Positions 15,037-22,781 of a stretch of DNA of 29,875 nt are shown here, piece by piece. The stretch is from positions 1 through 29,875 of IMG/VR virus record IMGVR_UViG_3300017951_000076. One strand, written 5' to 3'. Source of the stretch: a virus. Within the stretch, counting starts at the first letter, position 1. Every line of letters begins with the position of its first letter. The position numbers and the translations under genes are program-made. Under the pieces are notes generated by a model, which ran no database searches, was not told the origin of the DNA, and worked only from the letters and a program-made list of their open reading frames with translations.

Positions 15037-15065
15037 ATTATATCACATCCTTTTCGGTTTGTCAA
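15037..15065 (-). promoter_or_regulatory. Consensus extended -10 promoter placed on a start codon
   Basis: TTGACA (15065-15060), 17 bp, TATAAT (15042-15037) with TGA before the -10 box. The expected start of transcription is near 15030, three bases before the ATG at 15027. A TATAAATA octamer at 15030-15037 overlaps it and is probably fortuitous. Confidence 0.85.
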
Positions 15066-15068
15066 CCA

Positions 15069-16265
15069 TTAATTGTTATTAAATACATCACGCGTGTAGA
15101 CTTTATCGCGGACATCCAAGAGTTCTTTATCCATTCGATTAGTGATAATCACATCCGATTCTCGTTTAAACTGATTCAAATTAGATACCAATTCACCATT
15201 ACAGAATGGTCCATCAAAATCTAGTTCTGGTTCATGGATTATAACCTTTATAGATTTAGGTAATTTTTCAATTACACCTTGTATTGCAGAGCTTCTAAAA
15301 TTATCAGAACCAGACTTCATAATTAATCTGTAGACTCCAACAGTTCTTGGTTTACGGTACATAATTCTGCGCACCACCCAATCCATACGAGAATCATTAG
15401 AATCAACAATTGCAGATATGATATCACTAGGTAATTTGTTTTTAGTATATAGAGCTTTTAACTGTTTTGTATCTTTAGGAAAACAGTATCCACCGTAACC
15501 AAATGATGGGTTATTATAATGTCGGCCAATTCTTTTATCCCAACCAACACCTTCAATAATATCCCTAGGGCTTAAATCGAATCGTTCTGCAAAAATATCG
15601 AGTTCATTAAAGAAGGCCACACGCATGGCTAGATAACCATTTGCAAATAATTTAATGGCCTCAGCCTCTTTGGTACCAGTATAAATTACTGGAGGTTCTG
15701 GATAATTGGGAATAATAACCCCTTTAAGTACTTTTGCAAAATATTCTGCTTCTGTATCTCTTTCACCAATTACTATTCTTGTAGGCCTTAGAGCATCCCA
15801 TATCGCAGTGCCTTCTTGTAAAAATTCTGGGCAAAATATAATACCACTGGTAAAATATTTTTCTCGCATTTCATCTACAAACCCAACAGGAATAGTAGAC
15901 TTAATAATAATGGTAACATCTGATTTACCATAATTCTCACTGGTACACACATCAGCAATAACTTTTTCTACCGATGATGTATCGAATGAATCTGTTTCAG
16001 GATCATAATTTGTAGGTGTACACACAATAACAAACTTAGGATCATGAGCAATATAGGCCTCGGATGTTGAACTAACAGCTCTAAGGTTACAGTAAGGACC
16101 CATATATGTTTCAATATCTCTATCCAAAATAGGCGATTCACCATTATTAATTTTCTTGACTTTTTCTTTGTCTATTTCTAATAGAACTACATTATGTTTT
16201 TGAGCAAACATTACTGCATTTGCCATTCCGACATATCCAGCACCTACTACAGTTATATTCAACAC
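15069..16265 (-). CDS. UDP-glucose/GDP-mannose 6-dehydrogenase family enzyme
   Basis: This 398-residue enzyme oxidises an NDP-hexose to the NDP-uronic acid using two NAD+. The Rossmann motif GAGYVG is at 8-13, a conserved KST (122-124) and EFLQEG (147-152) follow, and the catalytic Cys261 is in GYGGYCFPKD (256-265), with EAIKLFAN (202-209) as the central helix. The start is GTG at 16265 behind GGAGATTATACAA, fused to the primase-like TAG stop. UDP-glucose is the usual substrate, but GDP-mannose or UDP-N-acetyl sugars are alternatives. With the epimerase downstream and glycosyltransferase upstream it would make a uronic acid for surface or DNA glycosylation. Confidence 0.93.
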   Translation of the reverse strand: MLNITVVGAGYVGMANAVMFAQKHNVVLLEIDKEKVKKINNGESPILDRDIETYMGPYCNLRAVSSTSEAYIAHDPKFVIVCTPTNYDPETDSFDTSSVEKVIADVCTSENYGKSDVTIIIKSTIPVGFVDEMREKYFTSGIIFCPEFLQEGTAIWDALRPTRIVIGERDTEAEYFAKVLKGVIIPNYPEPPVIYTGTKEAEAIKLFANGYLAMRVAFFNELDIFAERFDLSPRDIIEGVGWDKRIGRHYNNPSFGYGGYCFPKDTKQLKALYTKNKLPSDIISAIVDSNDSRMDWVVRRIMYRKPRTVGVYRLIMKSGSDNFRSSAIQGVIEKLPKSIKVIIHEPELDFDGPFCNGELVSNLNQFKRESDVIITNRMDKELLDVRDKVYTRDVFNNN

Positions 16266-16277
16266 TTGTATAATCTC

Positions 16278-17207
16278 CTATAATGAATTTTTATAAACAT
16301 ATTCCAATGCCCTTTCTGCTTCTTTATCTAGCGGCCTTTTGGCATACCAATTACCCGTGTCTAGGTCTAATGCACGACACAAATAAGCAATTTCTTTTGC
16401 TGTTATGGGGTATTTAGCCTTGATTGCATTCCCAGCCAAGGCAACCATTATCTGATACATTTTATGATACCACCCAGAGCCTGTAATGACTCTGTATTCT
16501 TGTTCCAGCTGTTTGGGAAAGAACGGACAATCATGATATGAAGTCCATTTAACCTCTGTATTTGTAAGCTGGTTTTTCATATGTTCCATCATGGCTTCTT
16601 GCATCTTTTTAGGAAGTCGATCGAACATAGTATTTGATGACCGTTCTACATATTCGTGCTTATTCATCACTATTGTAGGGTCAAGATAATCACCTGGGCT
16701 TGAAAAAATAAAGTTATAAGCACCTTCGTAGAAACCAGGCAAATAATACATACGAGATAGGTCTTTTGTTTGAATATCACCAACCTCGCCAAGTTCTTTA
16801 TTCAGAGCAAACCAAAAGTGTTTGATTTCGTGTCTTTGTATATCTCTTTTAAGAGGAAACACTAATCTGAATTTAGGCTGATCTGGTAGAGAAGATGCTG
16901 TAGAATAACAAATAAAATAATGATTCTTGCATTTCTTTTGAATCCATTCTTTAACTTCTAGCACATCACCTTCGTAATCATCTACATCAACGGCGCACCA
17001 GCCTCCCCATGCAGTAACATTATCATTGGCCCTTTTGGTACCTTTTAGATAAACTGCAGGTGACATTAATTCGGAGTCCTTCTTGGACTTTCTTTTCTTT
17101 TTTGACATAGCGAGAAGAGCCTTTTCAAAGGCCTCAAAATCAGGTAAATCAATAATGTGATCTGTTGCCGTGTCAAACAGCGATGTAAATAATGTGCCTC
17201 GTATCAT
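16278..17207 (-). CDS. Archaeo-eukaryotic primase (AEP)-like protein candidate
   Basis: This 309-residue protein contains elements of the AEP superfamily. WCAVDVDDYEGD (70-81) fits the hhDhD catalytic motif. HYFICYSTASS (96-106) is at the place of motif II but lacks the usual His. FRLVFPL (113-119) and DLSRMYYLPG (149-158) match the recurrent R..PL and D.sr..ylPG patterns. The C-terminal part (about 235-309) resembles a PriCT-like helical region. It could be a primase or a degenerate relative. The ATG at 17207 lies at the expected transcript start of its promoter, with no ribosome site, so it may be a leaderless message. An internal Met34 is an alternative start. Confidence 0.65.
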   Translation of the reverse strand: MIRGTLFTSLFDTATDHIIDLPDFEAFEKALLAMSKKKRKSKKDSELMSPAVYLKGTKRANDNVTAWGGWCAVDVDDYEGDVLEVKEWIQKKCKNHYFICYSTASSLPDQPKFRLVFPLKRDIQRHEIKHFWFALNKELGEVGDIQTKDLSRMYYLPGFYEGAYNFIFSSPGDYLDPTIVMNKHEYVERSSNTMFDRLPKKMQEAMMEHMKNQLTNTEVKWTSYHDCPFFPKQLEQEYRVITGSGWYHKMYQIMVALAGNAIKAKYPITAKEIAYLCRALDLDTGNWYAKRPLDKEAERALEYVYKNSL

Positions 17208-17214
17208 ATAATGT

Positions 17215-17243
17215 ATTATATCATAAATTGGTCAAGATGTAAA
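17215..17243 (-). promoter_or_regulatory. Extended -10 promoter abutting the primase-like start codon
   Basis: TTTACA (17243-17238), 17 bp, TATAAT (17220-17215) with TGA before it. The ATG at 17207 begins 7 nt after the -10 box, that is, at about +1/+2. The promoter overlaps the end of the glycosyltransferase gene, and the stop codon of that gene lies within it. Confidence 0.8.
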
Positions 17244-18400
17244 GTGTTTTTTGAATTATTTTTATATTTGGATATTGCTTCTACCAAGATGGTATCTAGT
17301 TTAGTTTGATATGCTCTTTCTGAGCATTTATTATAGCATGAATCTGATATTGCCTGTCTTGTTCCAATTGTCATATTGGACCACTCTTTGACTTTGGCTA
17401 TAACATCTTCTTTGGTTTCATATACGTACACATACTGTTGCATATGTTTTTCTACCATTTCTTGTGCTGGATGGCGGCCTTGATAGCCTTTTACTATAAT
17501 CGGTACCCCTCTCGATAATGATTCCAATGATGTAATGGTAAACGAATCCACTGGATGGAGTCCTACGAATGTGCACACACTTTTGGCAATATTATCCATT
17601 ATCTCCGAATGGTCTATATCGAATTTGTTTACTCTAGGAAAAGCATTATATACCTCTAGATTCTTTTTAACATATTCAGCATTCTTACCATCGTTTGCTA
17701 CATAGTTTACTGTGGTATATACCTCACTCGTAATATCGGAACCGTCAAGCAGTTTGTGTATTAAAAATGTACTCTTTTCTGGTGAGGCCGCAGATACATG
17801 CCTTACCACATTATCGTGTTCTACAGCTTGAAACCTAGGAACAGCTGAGGAAAATAAGAAATTGTCTGGTACTGGTGTTTCATCAAATGTCCATGCTGTT
17901 CTGCGCATGTTATAATAATCAACTGTCCTAGAAGCATGGTAATCTGACACACATAATAGATAATGACCTCGTTCTACAAATTCTGCAATGGTATTTGCAC
18001 TCATTAAATCGGACCAGAAACCAGGTATCGAATGTGAATTATAAATGATTGGTATATCAAAGTTCATTAGTTTCTGGTATAATTTATTGTTAAAAATCCA
18101 ATTGGAATAAATTACATCAGGTTTAAAGTCAAGTAAGGCTTTGAACATAGTTTCCTCTATGTGTTGCCTTTTTATTTTCTCGTATTCTTTTACGGTATAT
18201 TCAGAGGGTATTTCTTCTTTATAATAATCCACATCATCAATGTATTTGTGTAAGTCAGTAAATCCTGCCCACATTCGCACATCATGACCCAAACTTTTAA
18301 GAGCATTGTATTGCATTAATTGAGCCGTATCGACTCCTGACACTCTTTTATTATAAGAGAAATAAGCTTTATTACCGTAAGGTAGTATATAAACTCGCAT
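17216..18400 (-). CDS. GT-B type glycosyltransferase
   Basis: This 394-residue protein looks like a GT4/GT1-family retaining glycosyltransferase with two Rossmann-like domains. The N-terminal domain has SYNKRVSGVDTAQLMQYNALKSLGHDV, where GVDT is the acceptor-side loop typical of the fold. The C-terminal domain has the nucleotide-sugar binding region FTITSLESLSRGVPIIV, with the conserved Glu of an Ex7E-like motif. The donor and acceptor are not readable. The ATG overlaps the 108-residue gene stop as TAATG. It is adjacent to a DNA-type glycosyltransferase and sugar-nucleotide enzymes, so it may modify DNA, a virion protein or host glycans. Confidence 0.8.
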   Translation of the reverse strand: MRVYILPYGNKAYFSYNKRVSGVDTAQLMQYNALKSLGHDVRMWAGFTDLHKYIDDVDYYKEEIPSEYTVKEYEKIKRQHIEETMFKALLDFKPDVIYSNWIFNNKLYQKLMNFDIPIIYNSHSIPGFWSDLMSANTIAEFVERGHYLLCVSDYHASRTVDYYNMRRTAWTFDETPVPDNFLFSSAVPRFQAVEHDNVVRHVSAASPEKSTFLIHKLLDGSDITSEVYTTVNYVANDGKNAEYVKKNLEVYNAFPRVNKFDIDHSEIMDNIAKSVCTFVGLHPVDSFTITSLESLSRGVPIIVKGYQGRHPAQEMVEKHMQQYVYVYETKEDVIAKVKEWSNMTIGTRQAISDSCYNKCSERAYQTKLDTILVEAISKYKNNSKNTLHLDQFMI

Positions 18401-18726
18401 TACTCAATCACTTCATCAATTTCAAAATCGTCCATTTGGTCTTCTCCTACATATCGCATAAGAGAGTTTGCCTTTTTATCAAGCGCAGGATACCAAAGTG
18501 CTTTGGTTTTCTTTGTAACAGTCTGGCCAATTTTTTGTGCAAACTCAAGAAGATCCTCTTCACATCTGAATCGGACATTGATCATCTTCCAAGATTCATC
18601 AGAAGGCTGATTAAACTCAGGCATATCGTCCCACTCGTAAGGAGTTTGCTCTTCTTCTTGACCAGCCATAACAAACAAGTTTTCTGGCTGATAATTTAGG
18701 GTTTTGTTATTACGCTGTCCCGCCAT
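18400..18726 (-). CDS. 108-residue protein of a widespread phage family, unknown function
   Basis: The N-terminal 45 residues are low-complexity and acidic (EEEQTPYEWDDMPE). The C-terminal domain reads WKMINVRFRCEEDLLEFAQKIGQ then KKTKALWYPA, a combination I have seen in many phage proteins of unknown function, sometimes next to modification enzymes. There is no membrane segment. GGAGAAGAAA precedes the ATG, which overlaps the end of the TET-associated-type glycosyltransferase by 17 bp, and its stop is in a TAATG overlap with the next gene. A role as partner of the glycosyltransferase is a guess from context. Confidence 0.75.
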   Translation of the reverse strand: MAGQRNNKTLNYQPENLFVMAGQEEEQTPYEWDDMPEFNQPSDESWKMINVRFRCEEDLLEFAQKIGQTVTKKTKALWYPALDKKANSLMRYVGEDQMDDFEIDEVIE

Positions 18727-19654
18727 TTTCTTCTCCTTTTAATTTTACTAATTTAAGTCCATAGTTATTAGGACCTTTAGGTATATTTAGTCCTGCTTTT
18801 AACTTTGGTTTTTCAGTTCGTTGGAAATCATGATAGTTAATATGATGATGCCAACGGCCCCATTTTTGAGTTATCTGAACACAGTCTGGGTGTTGTGCAT
18901 ATAGTGATTCTGCAAATTCCCTTCTATGGTCAAACTCTTCTCCACTTCGTGTCTGTACATTACCAGGGTTGTCAATGTTATAAACTGCCTTGGTATTACC
19001 ACCTTTCATTGTCATACTAGCAATTTTACCACATAGAAATGCATTGAACAAGTACGTATGGTATCCAGCTTTCATGACTCGTAATGATAAGTCTGTATCT
19101 TCATTGTATTTACCACGCCAGTATAAGTCTGGGAATATATCGTTTGATAAACAGATGCAACTATAAATCCTTGTATTCCAATAATAAGGTGGGCGCTTGG
19201 TACTTGCTGGTGCAAAGAAGGCATAGTTCATACCAAACATTTTAAGGCCTTCATACCTATCAGCAAAGTCTTCACATACCCTAAAACAAGTTCCGTTAAG
19301 AACCTTTGTTTTCTTGTTATTGTGTAACCTATACATGTGTTGGATATTATCATCTAGTATCCAGTGTCTTTCATGTCCTTCTTGTTTTGAGTGCCACCAG
19401 ACAAAGTTTCTAGCAGGAATTGATCCACCATATAAACCTGTAACATCACAAGGTTTTGCCCATAAAGGATTTTCCCTAAAATCTGGTGGTAATACCAGAA
19501 TGTTATCAGGATCAATGACAGCAGAATAATCACTATATTCAGAACCCTCAATGACTATCTTGTATGGCACATTAATATTCTCTAAGGTCTTTACTGTCAG
19601 TCTCGTATCAGCACGACCTTTGGAAATAATGTATATTGGATATTTCGGTTGCAT
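18710..19654 (-). CDS. TET-associated-type glycosyltransferase (DNA base glycosylation candidate)
   Basis: This 314-residue protein starts PKYPIYIISKGRADTR. SKGR at 11-14 and the later GSIPARNFVW (77-86) and HWILDDNI (97-104) are the hallmarks of the TAGT family, a GT-A-fold group described next to TET/JBP enzymes in phages. Members are predicted to glycosylate hydroxymethylated DNA pyrimidines. DDN at 101-103 would bind metal and donor. C-terminal GKYNEDTDLSLRVMKAGY is the second conserved metal/substrate region. No TET or base hydroxylase is in this window. The ATG overlaps the stop of the 91-residue gene (TAATG). The family call is good from motif memory; the DNA role is inferred. Confidence 0.82.
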   Translation of the reverse strand: MQPKYPIYIISKGRADTRLTVKTLENINVPYKIVIEGSEYSDYSAVIDPDNILVLPPDFRENPLWAKPCDVTGLYGGSIPARNFVWWHSKQEGHERHWILDDNIQHMYRLHNNKKTKVLNGTCFRVCEDFADRYEGLKMFGMNYAFFAPASTKRPPYYWNTRIYSCICLSNDIFPDLYWRGKYNEDTDLSLRVMKAGYHTYLFNAFLCGKIASMTMKGGNTKAVYNIDNPGNVQTRSGEEFDHRREFAESLYAQHPDCVQITQKWGRWHHHINYHDFQRTEKPKLKAGLNIPKGPNNYGLKLVKLKGEENGGTA

Positions 19655-19929
19655 TATGTTACAATTTTATTACTTGGTACGGCAATACCAGATTTCATTT
19701 GTCTGATATTATCAATAAGTTCTTCTTTTGGGGTAACTACAAAGACGACAAACCTGTCACTAATTGTAATACCTTTATCGGCTTCTGTATAGGCCATAAA
19801 AGGCATAAAACCTAGACGGCCTTCTCCAGCAGGAATAAGACTGAATCCATTTTTAATTTTAATGGCTCCTGCGATTTCTTCTACATCACCAATAATTTCC
19901 TCACCCGAGGATAATCTAACTAGTTTCAT
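19654..19929 (-). CDS. 91-residue beta-rich protein (possible Sm-like fold)
   Basis: The protein begins MKLVRLSSGEEIIGDVEE, then alternates strands (IKIKNGFSLIP, GFMPFMAYTE, GITISDRFVVFVVTP) and ends with a helical/extended tail. A short N-terminal strand with a conserved SGE and the repeated-strand layout suggest a small barrel such as the Sm/LSm type, but this is a pattern impression only. GGAGAAAAAAA and the promoter at 19951-19979 lie just upstream, so it opens the operon that includes the TAGT-type and GT-B enzymes. A similar small protein occurs in marine T4-like phages, as I recall. The function is unknown. Confidence 0.75.
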   Translation of the reverse strand: MKLVRLSSGEEIIGDVEEIAGAIKIKNGFSLIPAGEGRLGFMPFMAYTEADKGITISDRFVVFVVTPKEELIDNIRQMKSGIAVPSNKIVT

Positions 19930-19950
19930 TTTTTTTCTCCATTTTGGTAT

Positions 19951-19979
19951 ATTATATCATATTTAGACATGCTTGTAAA
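19951..19979 (-). promoter_or_regulatory. Extended -10 promoter for the glycosyltransferase operon
   Basis: TTTACA (19979-19974), 17 bp, TATAAT (19956-19951) with TGA before it, placed in the 53-bp gap after gp43. The ATG at 19929 is 21 nt past the -10 box. Confidence 0.85.
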
Positions 19980-19982
19980 CCC

Positions 19983-22481
19983 CTAGCCGAAAAAATCTTC
20001 AATAGTGTTAATTTCCTCTGTATTCCAGCCGATTGCCTTGAAGATAGGTTCGATAGGATCCAAGAATGTCTTTTCAAATTGTGTTTCATAATCTATATAG
20101 TCATGCAGTCCAAACTCTTCTGGCAGATATTGGGTAAATCCAATAACATTTTCTTTGATTGGATTTGGTGTTCGCAGATATACAAATTTGATTTTATCGC
20201 CATTACGAATAGGTTCAAACCTTTTGGTAATGCCTTTTTCTTTTATCTGTCTGTTGTGTAGTAGTGCCGCACGCACATGGATTGGCGTACCTTTCTTGTA
20301 AATAGTTTCGGCAGAAGAGTACTCTGTAACATTGGAAACGCCACGAGGAAAGGCAACTTCATGCGGTGGCAGTGTGGCAAAGTATTGTTTAAATTGGTCG
20401 ATAGCCTTTTGGGTAAGTTTTTCGTCACCAGTCAGAATCACCTTGAATATTTCCTTTAGGGCCTCTCGGCAAGGAGCCGGTGTAGATGATTTGATGGCCT
20501 CAATACCCATGATTTTCATTTTAGGTTTCTTGTATCGGACACCCTCGTTATCGAACACATTTAGGATATATCGTTTCTTGGCCGTCCAGATACCACGGTC
20601 TGCGATGGCCTCACGTTTCATAACCATACGGTTCTCGATTCCGCCCATAGTGGCAAACAAGCGATCGTATGATTTCTGTAGGACTGGTTCTAGTTTTTCT
20701 TTGGCGACTTTGTCTAGGAAGTCCACTGGGTTGGCAGGATTGACTTGTTTTACCAAGTCCGACATATTTACATAAAGTGAATCTGTATCAATAGCGATAA
20801 TGTAATCCTTATCTGTACCCATAATCTTGTTTAGGTATTGGTTAAGGGCAACTTCTGCCCATCTGATAGTGAGTTGGCCTGATAGAGTAATGGCCTCGGC
20901 GATTCTCTGATCGAAGAATCTGAAGTATCTGTTACCCATCGCGCCATAAAGTGAGTTAAGTAGAATTTTAATAGCCATCTGTTGATTTTCGGCGACGGCA
21001 ATTCTTCGTTCTATGTCATACACTTTCTGTTTATCGGCAGAATCCACTGTTTGTAATTCTTGTTCGGCCTTAAGCATTTCTTGTTTTATGACTACCCTTT
21101 CACTGTACATATCGTCAACCAATGTAGGCATCATGCCTTTTTTATCTGTTCGGAATAACTGGCCATTACCACCTACGGCCTTGCCATAATTATTTAGACC
21201 TGCACCTTTTAGGATATTGTCGATATTAATGTTAATGACTTCTCCGTTTGATATGGTTTCGGGCGACATATTGTATTGCATAATAATAGATGGATACAGA
21301 GAGTTAAGGTCGAACGAAATAACATGGTCGTGTAAACCAACCTGAGGTTCTTTAACATAACCACCAGGGTAGGCAGACTTGACTTTTTCTTGACCGAATG
21401 GCATTGCAATTTTCTTATCGGCAAGATAACGATAGATAATGGATTCCCATATCACGGTTACGCCAAATGTATCGCCATAGTTTACGCCACCTTTATACGC
21501 CATGGTCATCATTAAGGTAATCAGACCCATCTTGTCCTCTAGGCGATCTACCAACTCCACGTCTTTGATATTATAGTCAATAAATTTTTGGTGATCATTC
21601 TTGTAAAGAGTATGGAGTGTGCCGTATTCTTCGTATGACAATTTCTTTTCGCCAAGAATAACATTTGCAATGTGATCCAGTTTATAGGATTCTTGAGCAG
21701 TGTAGGTATATTTTTGGAATAATTCTAGGTAGTCGGCAGTTGATATACCTTTAATATCGTAGGCAGTCTGATATCTGTTCATCATTTTAACAGATCGTCT
21801 GTCAATCATATTCCAGGGGCTGAACCGTTTGGCATTATCCTCACCAAGAATTTTGATTGTACGATTAATTAGGTAGGGAATATCAAAGAAGGTTACGTTC
21901 CAACCTGTAATAACATCTGGGCAATTACTAGGCAAAGACCAATGGTTAATAAAGTCCAGAAGCAGTTGGGCCTCTGTATCAAATTTTTTGTAGATAACGC
22001 GATTGGTTTTCATTATGGTTTGGGATACATCATATTCGCCTAGGCCCCAAACATAGTAGGTATTATCAATATTGTTTTTGATTGTGATCGAGATAATTGG
22101 ATTGTTTGCCTCTTCTGGTTCTGGGAATCCATCATCAGAGGCAACCTCGATATCGATTGTGGTTACATTAATTAGGTTACGATTAAATTCGATTGTGCCG
22201 GGGAATTCGTCATTGATAAAGGAAGTGATATGTCTTTCGTTACCAAAGATTTGGCGACCGGCAGTTTGTTTGTTTTGATCAATCCATTCTTTGGCCTCTT
22301 TCATGGACTCGAACTTGATAGGGGCACATGGAGTGCCAGTTAGGGAAGTCCATTCACCTTTAGGCGAATTGACAAATAAGGTTGGTTGGTATTTGATTTT
22401 TTTGGTTATTTTCTTACCGTTTTCTATGCCACGGTAGAGAAGCATGTTGCCATAACGAGTTACATTAGTGTAAAATTTCAT
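19983..22481 (-). CDS. 43: Family B DNA polymerase gp43
   Basis: This 832-residue replicative polymerase has intact proofreading and polymerising sites. Exonuclease motifs: Asp110/Glu112 in TIDIEVAS, Asp200 in GWNVTFFDIPY, and Y303-xxx-D307 in YNIKDVEL. Polymerase motif A is FDLNSLYPS (390-398), motif B KILLNSLYG (505-513), and motif C IDTDS (564-568) with both Asp residues. The C-terminal TIEDFFG is a clamp-binding type tail. It is slightly shorter than T4 gp43 (898) and shows no intein or split. Its promoter is at 22517-22545, and an intrinsic terminator insulates it from the Hsp20 unit. Works with gp45, gp44 and gp62 encoded upstream. Confidence 0.97.
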   Translation of the reverse strand: MKFYTNVTRYGNMLLYRGIENGKKITKKIKYQPTLFVNSPKGEWTSLTGTPCAPIKFESMKEAKEWIDQNKQTAGRQIFGNERHITSFINDEFPGTIEFNRNLINVTTIDIEVASDDGFPEPEEANNPIISITIKNNIDNTYYVWGLGEYDVSQTIMKTNRVIYKKFDTEAQLLLDFINHWSLPSNCPDVITGWNVTFFDIPYLINRTIKILGEDNAKRFSPWNMIDRRSVKMMNRYQTAYDIKGISTADYLELFQKYTYTAQESYKLDHIANVILGEKKLSYEEYGTLHTLYKNDHQKFIDYNIKDVELVDRLEDKMGLITLMMTMAYKGGVNYGDTFGVTVIWESIIYRYLADKKIAMPFGQEKVKSAYPGGYVKEPQVGLHDHVISFDLNSLYPSIIMQYNMSPETISNGEVININIDNILKGAGLNNYGKAVGGNGQLFRTDKKGMMPTLVDDMYSERVVIKQEMLKAEQELQTVDSADKQKVYDIERRIAVAENQQMAIKILLNSLYGAMGNRYFRFFDQRIAEAITLSGQLTIRWAEVALNQYLNKIMGTDKDYIIAIDTDSLYVNMSDLVKQVNPANPVDFLDKVAKEKLEPVLQKSYDRLFATMGGIENRMVMKREAIADRGIWTAKKRYILNVFDNEGVRYKKPKMKIMGIEAIKSSTPAPCREALKEIFKVILTGDEKLTQKAIDQFKQYFATLPPHEVAFPRGVSNVTEYSSAETIYKKGTPIHVRAALLHNRQIKEKGITKRFEPIRNGDKIKFVYLRTPNPIKENVIGFTQYLPEEFGLHDYIDYETQFEKTFLDPIEPIFKAIGWNTEEINTIEDFFG

Positions 22482-22516
22482 ACCGAATAGGTCACCTTTT
22501 TAATAATAATATGTAT

Positions 22517-22545
22517 ATTGTATCACATTTTGCACGATTTGTCAA
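22517..22545 (-). promoter_or_regulatory. Promoter for DNA polymerase gene 43
   Basis: TTGACA (22545-22540), 17 bp, TACAAT (22522-22517) with TGA before the -10 box and AAAAAAGTG before the -35 box. It lies directly behind the terminator at 22558-22586. Confidence 0.88.
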
Positions 22546-22557
22546 CACTTTTTTGAC

Positions 22558-22586
22558 AAAAAGGTTGGGGGTAATTTCTTACCCCC
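22558..22586 (-). terminator. Rho-independent terminator after the Hsp20 unit
   Basis: On the minus strand a perfect 8-bp stem, GGGGGTAA paired with TTACCCCC, closes a GAAA tetraloop (22586-22567) and is followed by AACC and a TTTTT tract. It separates the 42-residue gene from the gp43 promoter and is the only convincing intrinsic terminator in the window. Confidence 0.88.
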
Positions 22587-22597
22587 GCATGAATTAA

Positions 22598-22726
22598 TCA
22601 GAATGAGAGATTTGCCAGATAGATGGTCATTGGCGCTAGCCCTATTGTGACTACCGTTATAATTACCATTTCTAGGGTCTCTCTTACATCATCATATTTC
22701 ATAAACATTTTTATAATGTCCATCAT
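22598..22726 (-). CDS. 42-residue single-span membrane peptide
   Basis: This small frame starts MMDIIKMFMKYDDVRETLEM and then has one hydrophobic span (VIITVVTIGLAPMTIYLANLSF) at the C-terminus. GGAG lies 9 nt before the double ATG, and part of this ribosome site can pair in a 6-bp inverted repeat (CCAGTA/TACTGG) with upstream leader. The gene sits between hsp20 and a strong terminator, so it is the last gene of that unit. No family is recognised; a small membrane effector or lysis-related peptide is possible. Confidence 0.65.
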   Translation of the reverse strand: MMDIIKMFMKYDDVRETLEMVIITVVTIGLAPMTIYLANLSF

Positions 22727-22781
22727 GAGTTGTTTCTCCAGTAAAAAAGTTTAGTACTTATCTACTGGGTGTTCGCTGATA

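Noticed and set aside
15030-15037. TATAAATA octamer at the epimerase start
   Set aside because: It overlaps the -10 box and would start transcription inside the gene. Probably a by-product of the TATAAT and start-codon context.
20332-20775. Plus-strand frame of 147 codons inside gp43
   Set aside because: It lies opposite the catalytic C-terminal half of the polymerase, which is intact. There is no plus-strand signal near it.
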